From: Dyadobacter subterraneus
GTDB lineage: Bacteria > Bacteroidota > Bacteroidia > Cytophagales > Spirosomataceae
NCBI RefSeq assembly: GCF_015221875.1
Contig: NZ_JACYGY010000001.1
Location: 2,892,501 to 2,956,500 of the forward strand
Length of the DNA stretch: 64,000 bases
Reading direction: 5' to 3'
Numbering within the stretch: the stretch's first letter is position 1; each line of letters starts with the position of its first letter. Positions 54,731 through 63,466 of the stretch are shown piece after piece. The notes under the pieces were generated by a model. The model was not told the DNA's origin, did not search any database, and saw nothing but the letters and a program-made list of their open reading frames with translations. A program made the position numbers and the translations under genes.

Positions 54731-54886
54731 GATTAGCTCATCTTTGGTAAACTCTGATTTTTCTTATTACCACATTATTAGTTTTTCGATTAATTGTTGT
54801 CGGTTACAATTCTGACTGTATATTTAATAAGCAATTTTTAAGCTTTTGAATGACCAGTTTTTCTAGACCCAACTACTTTTGAAAAG

Positions 54887-55414
54887 ATGAAAAGTCTCTT
54901 GGTATTTATGATGATTTATTTCGGTAGTCGCGAGATTCGGGCGCAAAACTGGCATCCGGAATTTAGTCTTCCCTTGGGTTCAGAACTACTTTCAAATATC
55001 AATATTCAAAATTTGAGCAGTTATTTAGAAAGGAATTTACCCTGGCACCGACCAGGAAGTTGTGAAGTGGAATTCTCTGTTTTTCATTTCAGGGTGAATA
55101 GTGAGGGCAAAATTGACAGCATCCGCACAGAAGGAAATTTGAGCAAGGAAGTATCCGCTCAGATCATAAAAAATATATACAAAACGGAAGGAAAATGGAA
55201 AATTCCGGATCATTCAAAGCCAGGTGATAAATGCTGGTTTGTATATCCTTATTTTTTGTTTGGAAATTATAGGCCTTGCCAAAATACTAATAAAACGTCC
55301 TACCAGCAGATGTATATTCTATATCACATTTATTCCGAAACTGCTGATACACGTGATTCGATGGGCAGAGTAATTCTATCTCCAAATAGATTTGCCAAAT
55401 TGGACGAAAAATAA
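54887..55414 (+). CDS. Exported protein, possibly TonB C-terminal-like
   Basis: A 175-residue protein with a signal peptide (LLVFMMIYFGSREIRAQ). A beta-alpha-beta stretch (FHFRVNSEGKIDSIRTEGNLSKEVSAQIIKNIY) vaguely resembles the TonB C-terminal domain. No membrane anchor or proline-rich linker is present. It is convergent with the TlpA-like gene, with stops four bases apart. Confidence 0.55.
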   Translation: MKSLLVFMMIYFGSREIRAQNWHPEFSLPLGSELLSNINIQNLSSYLERNLPWHRPGSCEVEFSVFHFRVNSEGKIDSIRTEGNLSKEVSAQIIKNIYKTEGKWKIPDHSKPGDKCWFVYPYFLFGNYRPCQNTNKTSYQQMYILYHIYSETADTRDSMGRVILSPNRFAKLDEK

Positions 55415-55418
55415 AATA

Positions 55419-56978
55419 TTAACGAATTGTGCGATAATGGTCAATTAAACTCGTTAGCTTTTTTTCATTGGGGGATATTCCTGGTGCATTAAGTGCCAAT
55501 ATTTTTCCATCTTTATTAATAATCACATATCTGGGAAGCATTTTTATATCCAGATCCTCAGCGAATTTTGAGGTGTTCCCTCCCGGTATCCAAAATGAAT
55601 TATTAGTATCTAATTTCAATTTTTTGATAGTAGCATTCCATTTTTCTTTCTTTCGATCAACAGAAATCCATATAAATTTGACTGAGCTATCATTACGATA
55701 TGTGTCTTTCAATTTAGTCATCGCCGGGAAGGATTTCAGGCAAGGCCCGCACCAGGTTGCCCAAACGTCTACTATTGTTACCGGCGCTAGTTTTTGACCC
55801 AACTCAATTTCCTTTCCGGATTCTGTGATCAATTTGTATTTTTTTACAACTTCGCCAGTGATATCAATAGCTTGTAAATCAGATACTTTTTTCAAAAGGA
55901 AATGTGTCCTGGATTCTCCTAGATATGTTTTGTAAGCATTAATTAATGAAATTATAGATGGATATTCAGGATTGTAAATTTTGGTAAAATTAGTAAGCAT
56001 AGACAGATAATAATCGATAAGATAGGATTGCGTACTACCGATAAATTGTTTTTTCGAAATTTCCAGCATGTAGGCATAAATACCAATTTTCGCGATTTTG
56101 GAACTGTCACCAGCTGCATACGCTGCGTCAGCATAGTAACCTACAAGATTTGGAAAAAAGTATCGCTTGTTTTCACTCGACAAAGAATCGGCTGGTTCCT
56201 GAATTTGGGGAAGGGTATTAATATATTTTTCAAAGAAGGATTGTCTATCTGTAAATGGAAGTTCTCTCGATGATGCATAATTCATTAATACTCTTGGCAG
56301 AAAAAAACGATTTTCCTCTTTTTCGATTTGGAATAATTTAGCAATTACCGAATCACTTTTTATTACAGAGCTGTAAATATTAATATACTGCTGATAAACA
56401 GAATCTCTTTTATTTGCCAAACGGGTGGCTTTAACAATAAAATCCTCCGGAGCGGCAACAACATTATTTTCCTTAACTTTTGGAACCTTGCCGCTCACTG
56501 CTAAAAAAACATCACGTAAATAGCTATTCCCCAAATAGCCGTCTCCTTCAAAAGTATAAACTGACCGATCCAAGTCAAGTTTAACAACGGATTTGTAGCC
56601 CGGTGCCAGATATATTTGCGTTTTATTTCCGGGTGAATATAAAGTCACATAAATGGGGTGAAGTAAGTTAAAATCTTTTTTGTAATGGCCATTAACGGCA
56701 ACCAAAGTATCTCTTTGAAAAGTGTTTTTTGAGCTGACATCACAAATGATAGTGGGGAATTCAGAATTTATAGAATTTGCAATAATGGTTATATAAGCCG
56801 AATATCTTTTAGTATTGCTGGAAAATACATCGTTTGCCATTGTTTGTTTTTTGTATACAAACCAAACAATGGAAGTCACTAAGAAGAGGATGACAATTGC
56901 CGATAAAATGAAACACTTTTTCATTCCTTTATTATTTTCCTGAACCAATTTATAAATTGAATATGGCTCTATTTCCAA
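55419..56978 (-). CDS. Membrane-anchored TlpA-like thioredoxin
   Basis: A 519-residue protein. One N-terminal membrane segment (residues 22-41) anchors a large extracytoplasmic region of unknown fold. The C-terminal thioredoxin domain (about 385-515) has VDVWATWCGPCLKSFPAMTKL with a WCGPC active site near residue 408, and the cis-Pro region KMLPRYVII. It probably reduces disulfides or assists thiol redox in the periplasm. The gene follows a lipoprotein gene by three bases. Confidence 0.85.
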   Translation of the reverse strand: MEIEPYSIYKLVQENNKGMKKCFILSAIVILFLVTSIVWFVYKKQTMANDVFSSNTKRYSAYITIIANSINSEFPTIICDVSSKNTFQRDTLVAVNGHYKKDFNLLHPIYVTLYSPGNKTQIYLAPGYKSVVKLDLDRSVYTFEGDGYLGNSYLRDVFLAVSGKVPKVKENNVVAAPEDFIVKATRLANKRDSVYQQYINIYSSVIKSDSVIAKLFQIEKEENRFFLPRVLMNYASSRELPFTDRQSFFEKYINTLPQIQEPADSLSSENKRYFFPNLVGYYADAAYAAGDSSKIAKIGIYAYMLEISKKQFIGSTQSYLIDYYLSMLTNFTKIYNPEYPSIISLINAYKTYLGESRTHFLLKKVSDLQAIDITGEVVKKYKLITESGKEIELGQKLAPVTIVDVWATWCGPCLKSFPAMTKLKDTYRNDSSVKFIWISVDRKKEKWNATIKKLKLDTNNSFWIPGGNTSKFAEDLDIKMLPRYVIINKDGKILALNAPGISPNEKKLTSLIDHYRTIR

Positions 56979-56981
56979 AAC

Positions 56982-57605
56982 TTATTCTTTCAATAAAATA
57001 TCAATTAGCTTAACACGGAACAGCCCCTCTCTGAAATTTGTCACTTCAGGGACGTTTGGTAAGGTGGTATTATAACTCATTTTCTTGTTGTCCAGACTTA
57101 TTGAAAAAGTACCTTCTATTGTTTGAAGTTTTTTATCATAATTGGTAACACGGATCCAGCCTGGTTTCCGGCCCTCATATTCATATTGTTTGTTAACGCC
57201 GCTTCCATTAGCTAATAACCAAAAAGCCGTCTTTTCAGAATTTATTTTACGACCTTTATCCAGTTTCGAAATCTTGAATTTTCGTTTTTTTAATGGAATG
57301 TTATAAATATGAAGCCTTTGTGTCGGGATACAGTCCAGTCCGTCCAGGCAGCCAGTGACGTATGGCGATTTGCTAATACCGGATCCAAAATGACCTGGAT
57401 ATTCAATATCGGTCATTATTTGAATATTGAATGTTTTAATCGTGGCTGCCTTTTTGCCTTTTGGAATAATACGAAGCGCTTTTCCCGTAGCAAACCAGGT
57501 TGAATCATTTTTCAGACTGGTCACATTATATTTGCTATCCAATGGTAAGCGAGGCTGTTTTGCACAAGAAAAAAGTATAGCACCGACAAAGAAAATCCAT
57601 TTCAT
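56982..57605 (-). CDS. Putative lipoprotein, unknown
   Basis: A 207-residue protein with a short lipoprotein leader (MKWIFFVGAILFSCAKQ; lipidated Cys14). The body is basic and beta-rich with two Cys (TGCLDGLDCIPTQ) in a possible disulfide loop. Its stop is three bases from the TlpA-like gene, so they form a pair, and the thioredoxin might act on it. Family not recognised. Confidence 0.65.
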   Translation of the reverse strand: MKWIFFVGAILFSCAKQPRLPLDSKYNVTSLKNDSTWFATGKALRIIPKGKKAATIKTFNIQIMTDIEYPGHFGSGISKSPYVTGCLDGLDCIPTQRLHIYNIPLKKRKFKISKLDKGRKINSEKTAFWLLANGSGVNKQYEYEGRKPGWIRVTNYDKKLQTIEGTFSISLDNKKMSYNTTLPNVPEVTNFREGLFRVKLIDILLKE

Positions 57606-57791
57606 ATCCGGAGGTTTTAAATTTATTTGCTTCTTAACTAATTCAATAGTTATACTAAGTAACGTCTTTCCTGGATATAACGTGGTGATAAAAAATAAAA
57701 GTCTGGACTGTAAAATTTAGATTTAAAAGATACTGCGTTAAAAGGATTAGGACCATCGTTATGTCTTTCATATAGAAAAACCGTTGTCCAA
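57606..57791. other. Short non-coding gap
   Basis: About 190 AT-rich bases between two minus-strand genes. No feature is recognisable. Confidence 0.3.
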
Positions 57792-58646
57792 TTATAATAA
57801 TTGCACTTCTTCCTTTTTCGACACTAACAGATTTACACCTATTAAGTAGGGCATAATAAAAGGGAAAGCTGGAATAGATACGAGGTAACTAATGGTTGCC
57901 AGGGGGTCTGGACATGAGGGTGGCAAGAGGTTTAACGTGGCCGCTAACAAACTAACCACGGCGTAGGCGTTTCTTGTACGAGACCCGAACAATCCGGAGG
58001 CTTTTAAAGACATAACAAAAGCAAAAGTCGCAAGGTAGGTCAATGTCACTTCTGTCATCCCGATAATCATAAACTGTTCTTTAATTACGAGATACCATTC
58101 TGGTCTTTTTTGTAATGGTAGAGCAGCAAAAATTTTAAATGACTCCGTCAGGAAAGTGCCCCAAAAAGTCATATTCAAAATAAAAAGTGGAATGGCGATA
58201 CTCATCATGATACGTCCAAGTGTAGAATAAAGATATTCACCACGGTGTTTTAAGTGTTCCCCCAGCAATATCAAACCGATATTGACAAAAATTCCTGCTA
58301 TGATCAGAATTAGATATCGGATTTGCTGTTCCATCGCAGTTTCCACCCATTTCTCAATGGTCGCAGGTGGGGGACCGAAGCCCGCGAAAATTGATATAAA
58401 AATCCAGGGTATAATGAGAAACCATATGCTGACAATCTGCCTTTTATGGTCATTATTCTGTGAATCAAAATTTTGCCCGACAAGTATACGTGTTGATATG
58501 ACCATCATAAAGGCATTAATTAACCATACAGGTAAATAAATCTTATAACTCACGTGGCCAACTGCGAAGGCCAGAATAGCCCCTAAAAATGGGATGGACA
58601 AAAGGTAAATCCTACTTAATCTAACCAGAAGTAACTTATTGTCCAT
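57792..58646 (-). CDS. Polytopic membrane protein, unknown
   Basis: A 284-residue protein with about eight membrane segments spread along the chain. Features include a motif-like YLPVWLINAFMMVISTRI early on and LKHRGEYLYSTLGRIM in a cytoplasmic loop. I recognise no family. The start MDNKLLLVRLSRIYLLSIP follows 133 bases after the DoxX-like gene, so it may be co-transcribed with the operon upstream. Confidence 0.65.
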   Translation of the reverse strand: MDNKLLLVRLSRIYLLSIPFLGAILAFAVGHVSYKIYLPVWLINAFMMVISTRILVGQNFDSQNNDHKRQIVSIWFLIIPWIFISIFAGFGPPPATIEKWVETAMEQQIRYLILIIAGIFVNIGLILLGEHLKHRGEYLYSTLGRIMMSIAIPLFILNMTFWGTFLTESFKIFAALPLQKRPEWYLVIKEQFMIIGMTEVTLTYLATFAFVMSLKASGLFGSRTRNAYAVVSLLAATLNLLPPSCPDPLATISYLVSIPAFPFIMPYLIGVNLLVSKKEEVQLL

Positions 58647-58743
58647 TATTTCAGATTTCGTTTGTGATACTTGAAAGTATTAAATATGAATTGAATTCCA
58701 CAAATTGGCAATAAGTTACAAGATATTTTGTAAAGTTCTTATT

Positions 58744-59093
58744 TGCCTTTATTTAAATCAGGTTGATAATTTTGTCTGCTAGTTTAGGGTATGTGACACA
58801 AGAGACCAGTAATAATAAAAGTAGAATGAGCAATACCAGAAAGTGGCGCAGGAAAAAAATATGAAAAATCCGGCATATGCCCATCCCTTGATTCTTGCGG
58901 GATTCATTGGAATACCTAATGCCAAAGCTCCCAGCGATTTGGCTATGAAAAGTTCAACACGGTAAGTACTGGAGAATCTCATATGAACATAGGCACCTTT
59001 TCCCTCAGACCAGTTATAGACGAAATGGCCGCCTGTGAAAAGCAGCACAAAGAACGTATAATGACATTGTGAAAAATTAAAATGCCAGTTCAT
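58744..59093 (-). pseudogene. DoxX-like membrane protein, degraded 3' end
   Basis: The open frame 58779-59093 (104 residues) contains a DoxX-family core: YRVELFIAKSLGALALG and ARIKGWAYAGFFIFFSCATFW. It then runs into unlikely aromatic sequence. In the next frame the DNA encodes a hydrophobic tail (VLLILLLLLLVSCVTYPKLA) that fits DoxX proteins, ending at 58744. A frameshift, probably with a small deletion, has therefore damaged the gene. The N-terminus also fits poorly. It is the last gene of the SDR-GMC operon. Confidence 0.6.
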
Positions 59094-59108
59094 TTACCTC
59101 TCTCGTTA

Positions 59109-59864
59109 TTACTGACAAATTTCATTAATTAAATCAGCGAGTTTTTCCGAAGTTTCAACGGGAATTAGGTGTCCTGCACCTTCAATTTCTATAAATACTG
59201 CTTCCGGGAAATATTTCGAAAATTCCGCTTTTAAAACGCTCGTCGAGAAGTTCGGATCTTGTGAGCCACTGATCACCGTTACCGGAATATTTATATAACT
59301 CATCCTTGAAGAAATATCTTCCCGACTTCCTTTTTCAATCCAGGATGTCCAGCCCATTTCTGATATCTGCAAATGTTCGCGGACTGTTTTTTCAAAAAGA
59401 GGTTCAGATAAATCACCGGCAGTAATTTTATGTACCAGTTCCTCAATAGCCGGCCGGTTGTCAAAAGTATCAAGCATTTCTTGTCTCTTGTCATCGTCCA
59501 TAGGCTCTGGTGTCGGAGGCGATGGCGCAACAAGGATAAGCGCATTTATGTTAGTCTGTTTCGATGCCAGATAGGCAGCAATTTTTCCTCCCATGGAATG
59601 TCCGATCAAAATATAATTCTCTATTTCGAGCTCTTTTAACAGATTGGCTACATATTCTGCATGTTCATGAACCGAAACTTCCCAGACTGTCGTAGGGGAA
59701 TTCCCGAATCCGCACAAATCAATTGCCACACAATGAAAATCATCCGCAAGCTGGTCTGTAACCATCGACCAGGTTTGCGCCGATCCTCCGAAATAATGCA
59801 AAAAGACGAGTGTTGTAGTATTCCCACCGCCTTTTCGCGCATAGTTCAAATCAATATTGTGCAT
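59109..59864 (-). CDS. Alpha/beta hydrolase
   Basis: A 251-residue hydrolase with catalytic Ser90 in LIGHSMGGKI, an Asp in VISGSQDPNF and His in GAGHLIPVE. The N-terminus (FLHYFGGSAQTW) holds the oxyanion segment. No signal peptide; cytoplasmic. Its start lies 13 bases after the stop of the GH1-like gene, so they form one transcription unit. It is probably an esterase or C-C hydrolase; substrate unknown. Confidence 0.88.
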   Translation of the reverse strand: MHNIDLNYARKGGGNTTTLVFLHYFGGSAQTWSMVTDQLADDFHCVAIDLCGFGNSPTTVWEVSVHEHAEYVANLLKELEIENYILIGHSMGGKIAAYLASKQTNINALILVAPSPPTPEPMDDDKRQEMLDTFDNRPAIEELVHKITAGDLSEPLFEKTVREHLQISEMGWTSWIEKGSREDISSRMSYINIPVTVISGSQDPNFSTSVLKAEFSKYFPEAVFIEIEGAGHLIPVETSEKLADLINEICQ

Positions 59865-59877
59865 TTTTTAAATAGTT

Positions 59878-61215
59878 TTAAACGACAACTTTAAGACGAG
59901 CGTCGCGATTGGTTATCTCAAACATTTCCCCGTGAGGAATGATGGTGATTTGTCCATATTCTTTTAAAAGCATCTTGTAAGCGTCAGAAACGGGTCTTGG
60001 TTTCCGGTCAAGATCGTATAATCCGCAAGCGATTACATTGTTATTTAATTCGGTCAATCCACTATCCCAATCTATCTGGTCAATTAAACTGTACCAGGTA
60101 AAACCCAGAACGGGGACACCGTCAGAGCGCATTCTTAGAACGTTAATCCATTGTTTCCAGAGCCAGGTAGGCGCTTGTTCAGGATCAAAGGTATTGGTTT
60201 CTGTATGCATTACCGGCTTTTTGTATCGGTCGTAATAGCCTTTGGTGATCTGGTACCAGCCAAGCACATCCTCCGCGGTACAAATGGTGTTGTCGGGCTT
60301 CATTATTTTTTCATTCCGGCCGTAATAATCATTGCCCATAATCTGATATCCCGGAGGTTCACTGACCATAAACCAATCGAATTCCGCTCTGGTCATTCCG
60401 TTATCCATTAAGTACGTAAAAATTTCAGAATCAGGCGGGTAGGCATACAAAAGATCAAGCGAAATCAGTCGTTGTTTGTTCAGCAGTTTTACTTCCGGCG
60501 ATTGTTCCGCCTTTGCCTCATGCATATATTCTGCGCTTTCGCTCTGGATAATAATAGCATCAGGCCGGCATTCCACAATACTATGCGTGGCCATGATACT
60601 GGCTGCGACAATGTTTTTCATCGCCGTAACAAAAGCCTTATCCGATTTTAGCTGCTCATTCCATAAACCATCCTTTGCGCTGTTTTTGGCTGTTACATAT
60701 ATCTCATTGACGGGAGTGTAATACCTCACCCATGGATAACGCCTGGCAACTTCCTTTGCATAATCGGAGAAATGAAGCGGTAATTCGGGATTTTGAAAAT
60801 TACCCAGCCAATCAGGCAAACCGAAATGCATCAGATCCAGAATAGGAGTGACGTGCATTTTTTTCATGGCATTCATCACTTCATCTGCAAATGTCCAGTC
60901 ATATTTCCCCGGACCCAAATGAATTTTGTGATAGGGAAGTCCGTATCGTAAAACTTTTAACCCAAGCTCATTTACCAGCTCAAAATCTTTTTTCCAGTGT
61001 TTATAATGACCGCATTCTTCCAGCTGGTCACGTCTTGTTTTACCATGATTAATGGTAGGAGCGGAGCATTCAATTCCGGTTGCGAACATAAAATTTTGTG
61101 CAGAGCCGTTTGGCAAACCACTTCCGGATTCACCTGATGCGCCGCCATGTTCATCGCCTGCATAGTTACTGTCGCCCCGTTGTTTCTTTATGATGTCAAG
61201 AAAGCTGCTTTTCAT
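59878..61215 (-). CDS. GH1-like family glycoside hydrolase
   Basis: A 445-residue TIM-barrel glycosidase-like protein. The presumed acid/base Glu171 is in YYTPVNEIYV, where GH1 usually has TxNEP, and the nucleophile Glu339 is in KPVMHTETNTF, where GH1 has ITENG. An early ATGIECSAP and the C-terminal GFTWYSLIDQIDWDSGLTE are GH1-like. A Gly/Ser-rich stretch (residues 20-39) precedes the barrel and no signal peptide is visible. It sits in an operon of sugar-type oxidoreductases, which suggests action on a sugar or oxidised glycoside. Confidence 0.75.
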   Translation of the reverse strand: MKSSFLDIIKKQRGDSNYAGDEHGGASGESGSGLPNGSAQNFMFATGIECSAPTINHGKTRRDQLEECGHYKHWKKDFELVNELGLKVLRYGLPYHKIHLGPGKYDWTFADEVMNAMKKMHVTPILDLMHFGLPDWLGNFQNPELPLHFSDYAKEVARRYPWVRYYTPVNEIYVTAKNSAKDGLWNEQLKSDKAFVTAMKNIVAASIMATHSIVECRPDAIIIQSESAEYMHEAKAEQSPEVKLLNKQRLISLDLLYAYPPDSEIFTYLMDNGMTRAEFDWFMVSEPPGYQIMGNDYYGRNEKIMKPDNTICTAEDVLGWYQITKGYYDRYKKPVMHTETNTFDPEQAPTWLWKQWINVLRMRSDGVPVLGFTWYSLIDQIDWDSGLTELNNNVIACGLYDLDRKPRPVSDAYKMLLKEYGQITIIPHGEMFEITNRDARLKVVV

Positions 61216-61270
61216 AATGTTGATTTTCTCAAATCTGTTTTACAGGATTTGTTAGTTATGTGTAGTCTTT

Positions 61271-62872
61271 TTATTTCGTTTTTGATAAAAACAGATCCGC
61301 TGTCCGGAGTGATAATGCCATGATCGTCAGTGCGGGATTTGCGCTGAGTGCACTTGGAAAAACCGAATTGTCACAAATGAAAAGATTTGGAATGTCAAAG
61401 CTTTGTCCCTCACTGTTCACAACTGCCTGATCTGCTTTTTTACCCATCCTGCATGTTCCGATAATATGGGCACCTCTATTGAAGGACCAGACATTTTCCG
61501 CACCGGCTTCGCTCCAAATATTCCGCATCACATTTTCCGCATGCGCTGTTAACCTTTTTTCATTCTCCCCGAAAGTAAAATGGATACGTGGTTTTGGTAA
61601 ACCGCGCTGATCTGTTTCGTCAGAAAGTTCTACATAGTTAAAATCGTAAGGCAAACATTCACCCAGAATGTTGATCCCGGCTGTGTTGTTATAACACCGC
61701 ATATGTTCAATCAAAGCTTTTCCCCAAAGTCCCGCACCACGCGCCACCTGCGATGCGTAGGTAACGGGCATCACACCAATGGATTGTAACAGATATCCTC
61801 CAACAAAATCAGCCTCTTTTGGCCGGTGAGTATCCTCTGAGATTAATGCGCCTGGAATTCCTTTAAACGGCTGAATATTATGATTAAACTGACCCCAAAC
61901 CTGCATTCCTGTATGTGCCATGAAATTTTTACCAACTTGTCCGCTGGAATTTGCCAGGCTGTTGATTAATAATAATCTTGGTGTTTCGATAGCGCCGGCG
62001 CACAAAAAAACATTACTGCATTTCTGCCGGATTTCCTGGCCATCTTTCTCATAAATAACGGCCGAGATTTTTCCTGACTGGTTTCTTTCAAACCCTGTAA
62101 CAAAACTGTTGGCACGGATTTCAGCTCCATATTGAACGGCAAGCGGGAGATAGGTCACATCCATACTTCCTTTGGCGCCAATGTCACAACCAGCCTGACA
62201 AAAGCCACGATTCGCACACGCCTCGCGCCAGCCAATACCTTGCTGAAAATATCGGGCTGAGAGAGCGGCATTAGCAGCTGCTGACGTTTTGATTCCGAGT
62301 GCATCGCATCCCATTTTCATCAGTTGACCAGCACCGTTGATGGGTAATGGTGCCAGGGGATAACTTTTTACACGTTTCTTTCCCCATGGATAATCTGCCG
62401 GACCGGAAACGCCTAGAAATTCTTCGATTTCATCAAAGTAACTTTCAAGATCTTCGTATCCAATGGGCCAGTCTACCCCAACGCCGAAATCGGTATGCAA
62501 ATTAAAATCATCTGTTTGCGGCCGGGGAACATAGGCGGTATAATGTAAAGTGGAACCTCCAACACCGGTTCCTGAATTATTATTGCCAAAAGCCAAGGCA
62601 TTTTTTCCCGCACTCAGGCGTTCGTCGTTCCAGAAAAGTTTAGCTTGTCCGGGTTCATCGGTTACAAAATCTTTGTTTGCAGACCAGTGACTTCCCGCCT
62701 CCAGAGCCACGACTTTTAATCCTGCCCCGGCCAGCCTCGACAGCAGAGGCGCTCCGCCTGCGCCAGTTCCTATGACAACAGCATCGACAATCTCATCATT
62801 TGAAAATTGTCTGGAAGGCAAACGATTACCATAAATATCATAAAAGGATCCGGTCCGGTTTTCGTCAGTCAT
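61271..62872 (-). CDS. GMC family oxidoreductase
   Basis: A 533-residue FAD enzyme. The dinucleotide motif VVIGTGAGGAPLLSRLAGAG (about residues 32-51) is followed by GVGGSTLHYTAYVPRP. The C-terminal signature FNRGAHIIGTCRMG with catalytic His, and SANPALTIMALS with the second catalytic Asn, are present. This branch resembles the large subunit of membrane gluconate/sorbitol dehydrogenases. It overlaps the subunit 3 gene by four bases, so the two proteins probably form a complex oxidising a sugar or sugar acid. Confidence 0.92.
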   Translation of the reverse strand: MTDENRTGSFYDIYGNRLPSRQFSNDEIVDAVVIGTGAGGAPLLSRLAGAGLKVVALEAGSHWSANKDFVTDEPGQAKLFWNDERLSAGKNALAFGNNNSGTGVGGSTLHYTAYVPRPQTDDFNLHTDFGVGVDWPIGYEDLESYFDEIEEFLGVSGPADYPWGKKRVKSYPLAPLPINGAGQLMKMGCDALGIKTSAAANAALSARYFQQGIGWREACANRGFCQAGCDIGAKGSMDVTYLPLAVQYGAEIRANSFVTGFERNQSGKISAVIYEKDGQEIRQKCSNVFLCAGAIETPRLLLINSLANSSGQVGKNFMAHTGMQVWGQFNHNIQPFKGIPGALISEDTHRPKEADFVGGYLLQSIGVMPVTYASQVARGAGLWGKALIEHMRCYNNTAGINILGECLPYDFNYVELSDETDQRGLPKPRIHFTFGENEKRLTAHAENVMRNIWSEAGAENVWSFNRGAHIIGTCRMGKKADQAVVNSEGQSFDIPNLFICDNSVFPSALSANPALTIMALSLRTADLFLSKTK

Positions 62873-63465
62873 CGGTTATTAGGATTTGGCTTTTCAATCT
62901 GGTCGAGGCCTATATTTTTCCATCCTTTTGCGTCGGCAAAAGATATGTCTCCAATTTCTTCTTTGGCCAAAGGATGACTATAATAAAGTTCAACCAAACT
63001 TGCCAGTAATTCTTCAAAAAACAGGTTGGAAGGAATCTGGTCCCACTCGTAACCCTTGGCATTACCAGCTTGAATCGTTAAGAGAATCTGGTCCGTTTCG
63101 GCGTCGTCAAGATCACAAAAAGTTTTGGCAAAGGCCATCTGAGCCAGTTTTTCCATACCTTTTATTCCCTTTTTGAAAAGCACTTTATCTTCTGGTAATT
63201 CATCGTAGCGCCAACCATTTCCAGGGCTTTTGCTCAGCTGTTCATCTAGCAAACCAGCCAGGTCAATCGGTTCATTCCTGTCTTGCGGAATCAATCTCAT
63301 ACAAACGCATTGAAGTATGGAAAAAGATTCATCGTCAAAAAAATCAGGAGTTGACTTTGTATTTGTGTCAAGACGATCTAACAGAAGGGCACGCGTGGAT
63401 GGCTTTACAAATTCAGTTTCCAAAATTTCCTTTACCCAGCCGTCGGGATAATTGGTATTTTCCAT
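62869..63465 (-). CDS. Gluconate 2-dehydrogenase subunit 3 family protein
   Basis: A 198-residue small subunit that accompanies GMC dehydrogenases. The helical body (LLLDRLDTNTKSTPDFFDDESFSILQCVCMRLIPQ split at residues 24-58) and NLFFEELLASLVELYYSHP match the family. Relatives usually carry a Tat leader that exports the complex; none is visible here. I use the ATG at 63465 (MENTNYPDGW), which lies one base after the SDR stop. An in-frame ATG at 63498 overlaps the SDR gene and adds no domain. Confidence 0.88.
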   Translation of the reverse strand: MENTNYPDGWVKEILETEFVKPSTRALLLDRLDTNTKSTPDFFDDESFSILQCVCMRLIPQDRNEPIDLAGLLDEQLSKSPGNGWRYDELPEDKVLFKKGIKGMEKLAQMAFAKTFCDLDDAETDQILLTIQAGNAKGYEWDQIPSNLFFEELLASLVELYYSHPLAKEEIGDISFADAKGWKNIGLDQIEKPNPNNR

Positions 63466-63466
63466 C

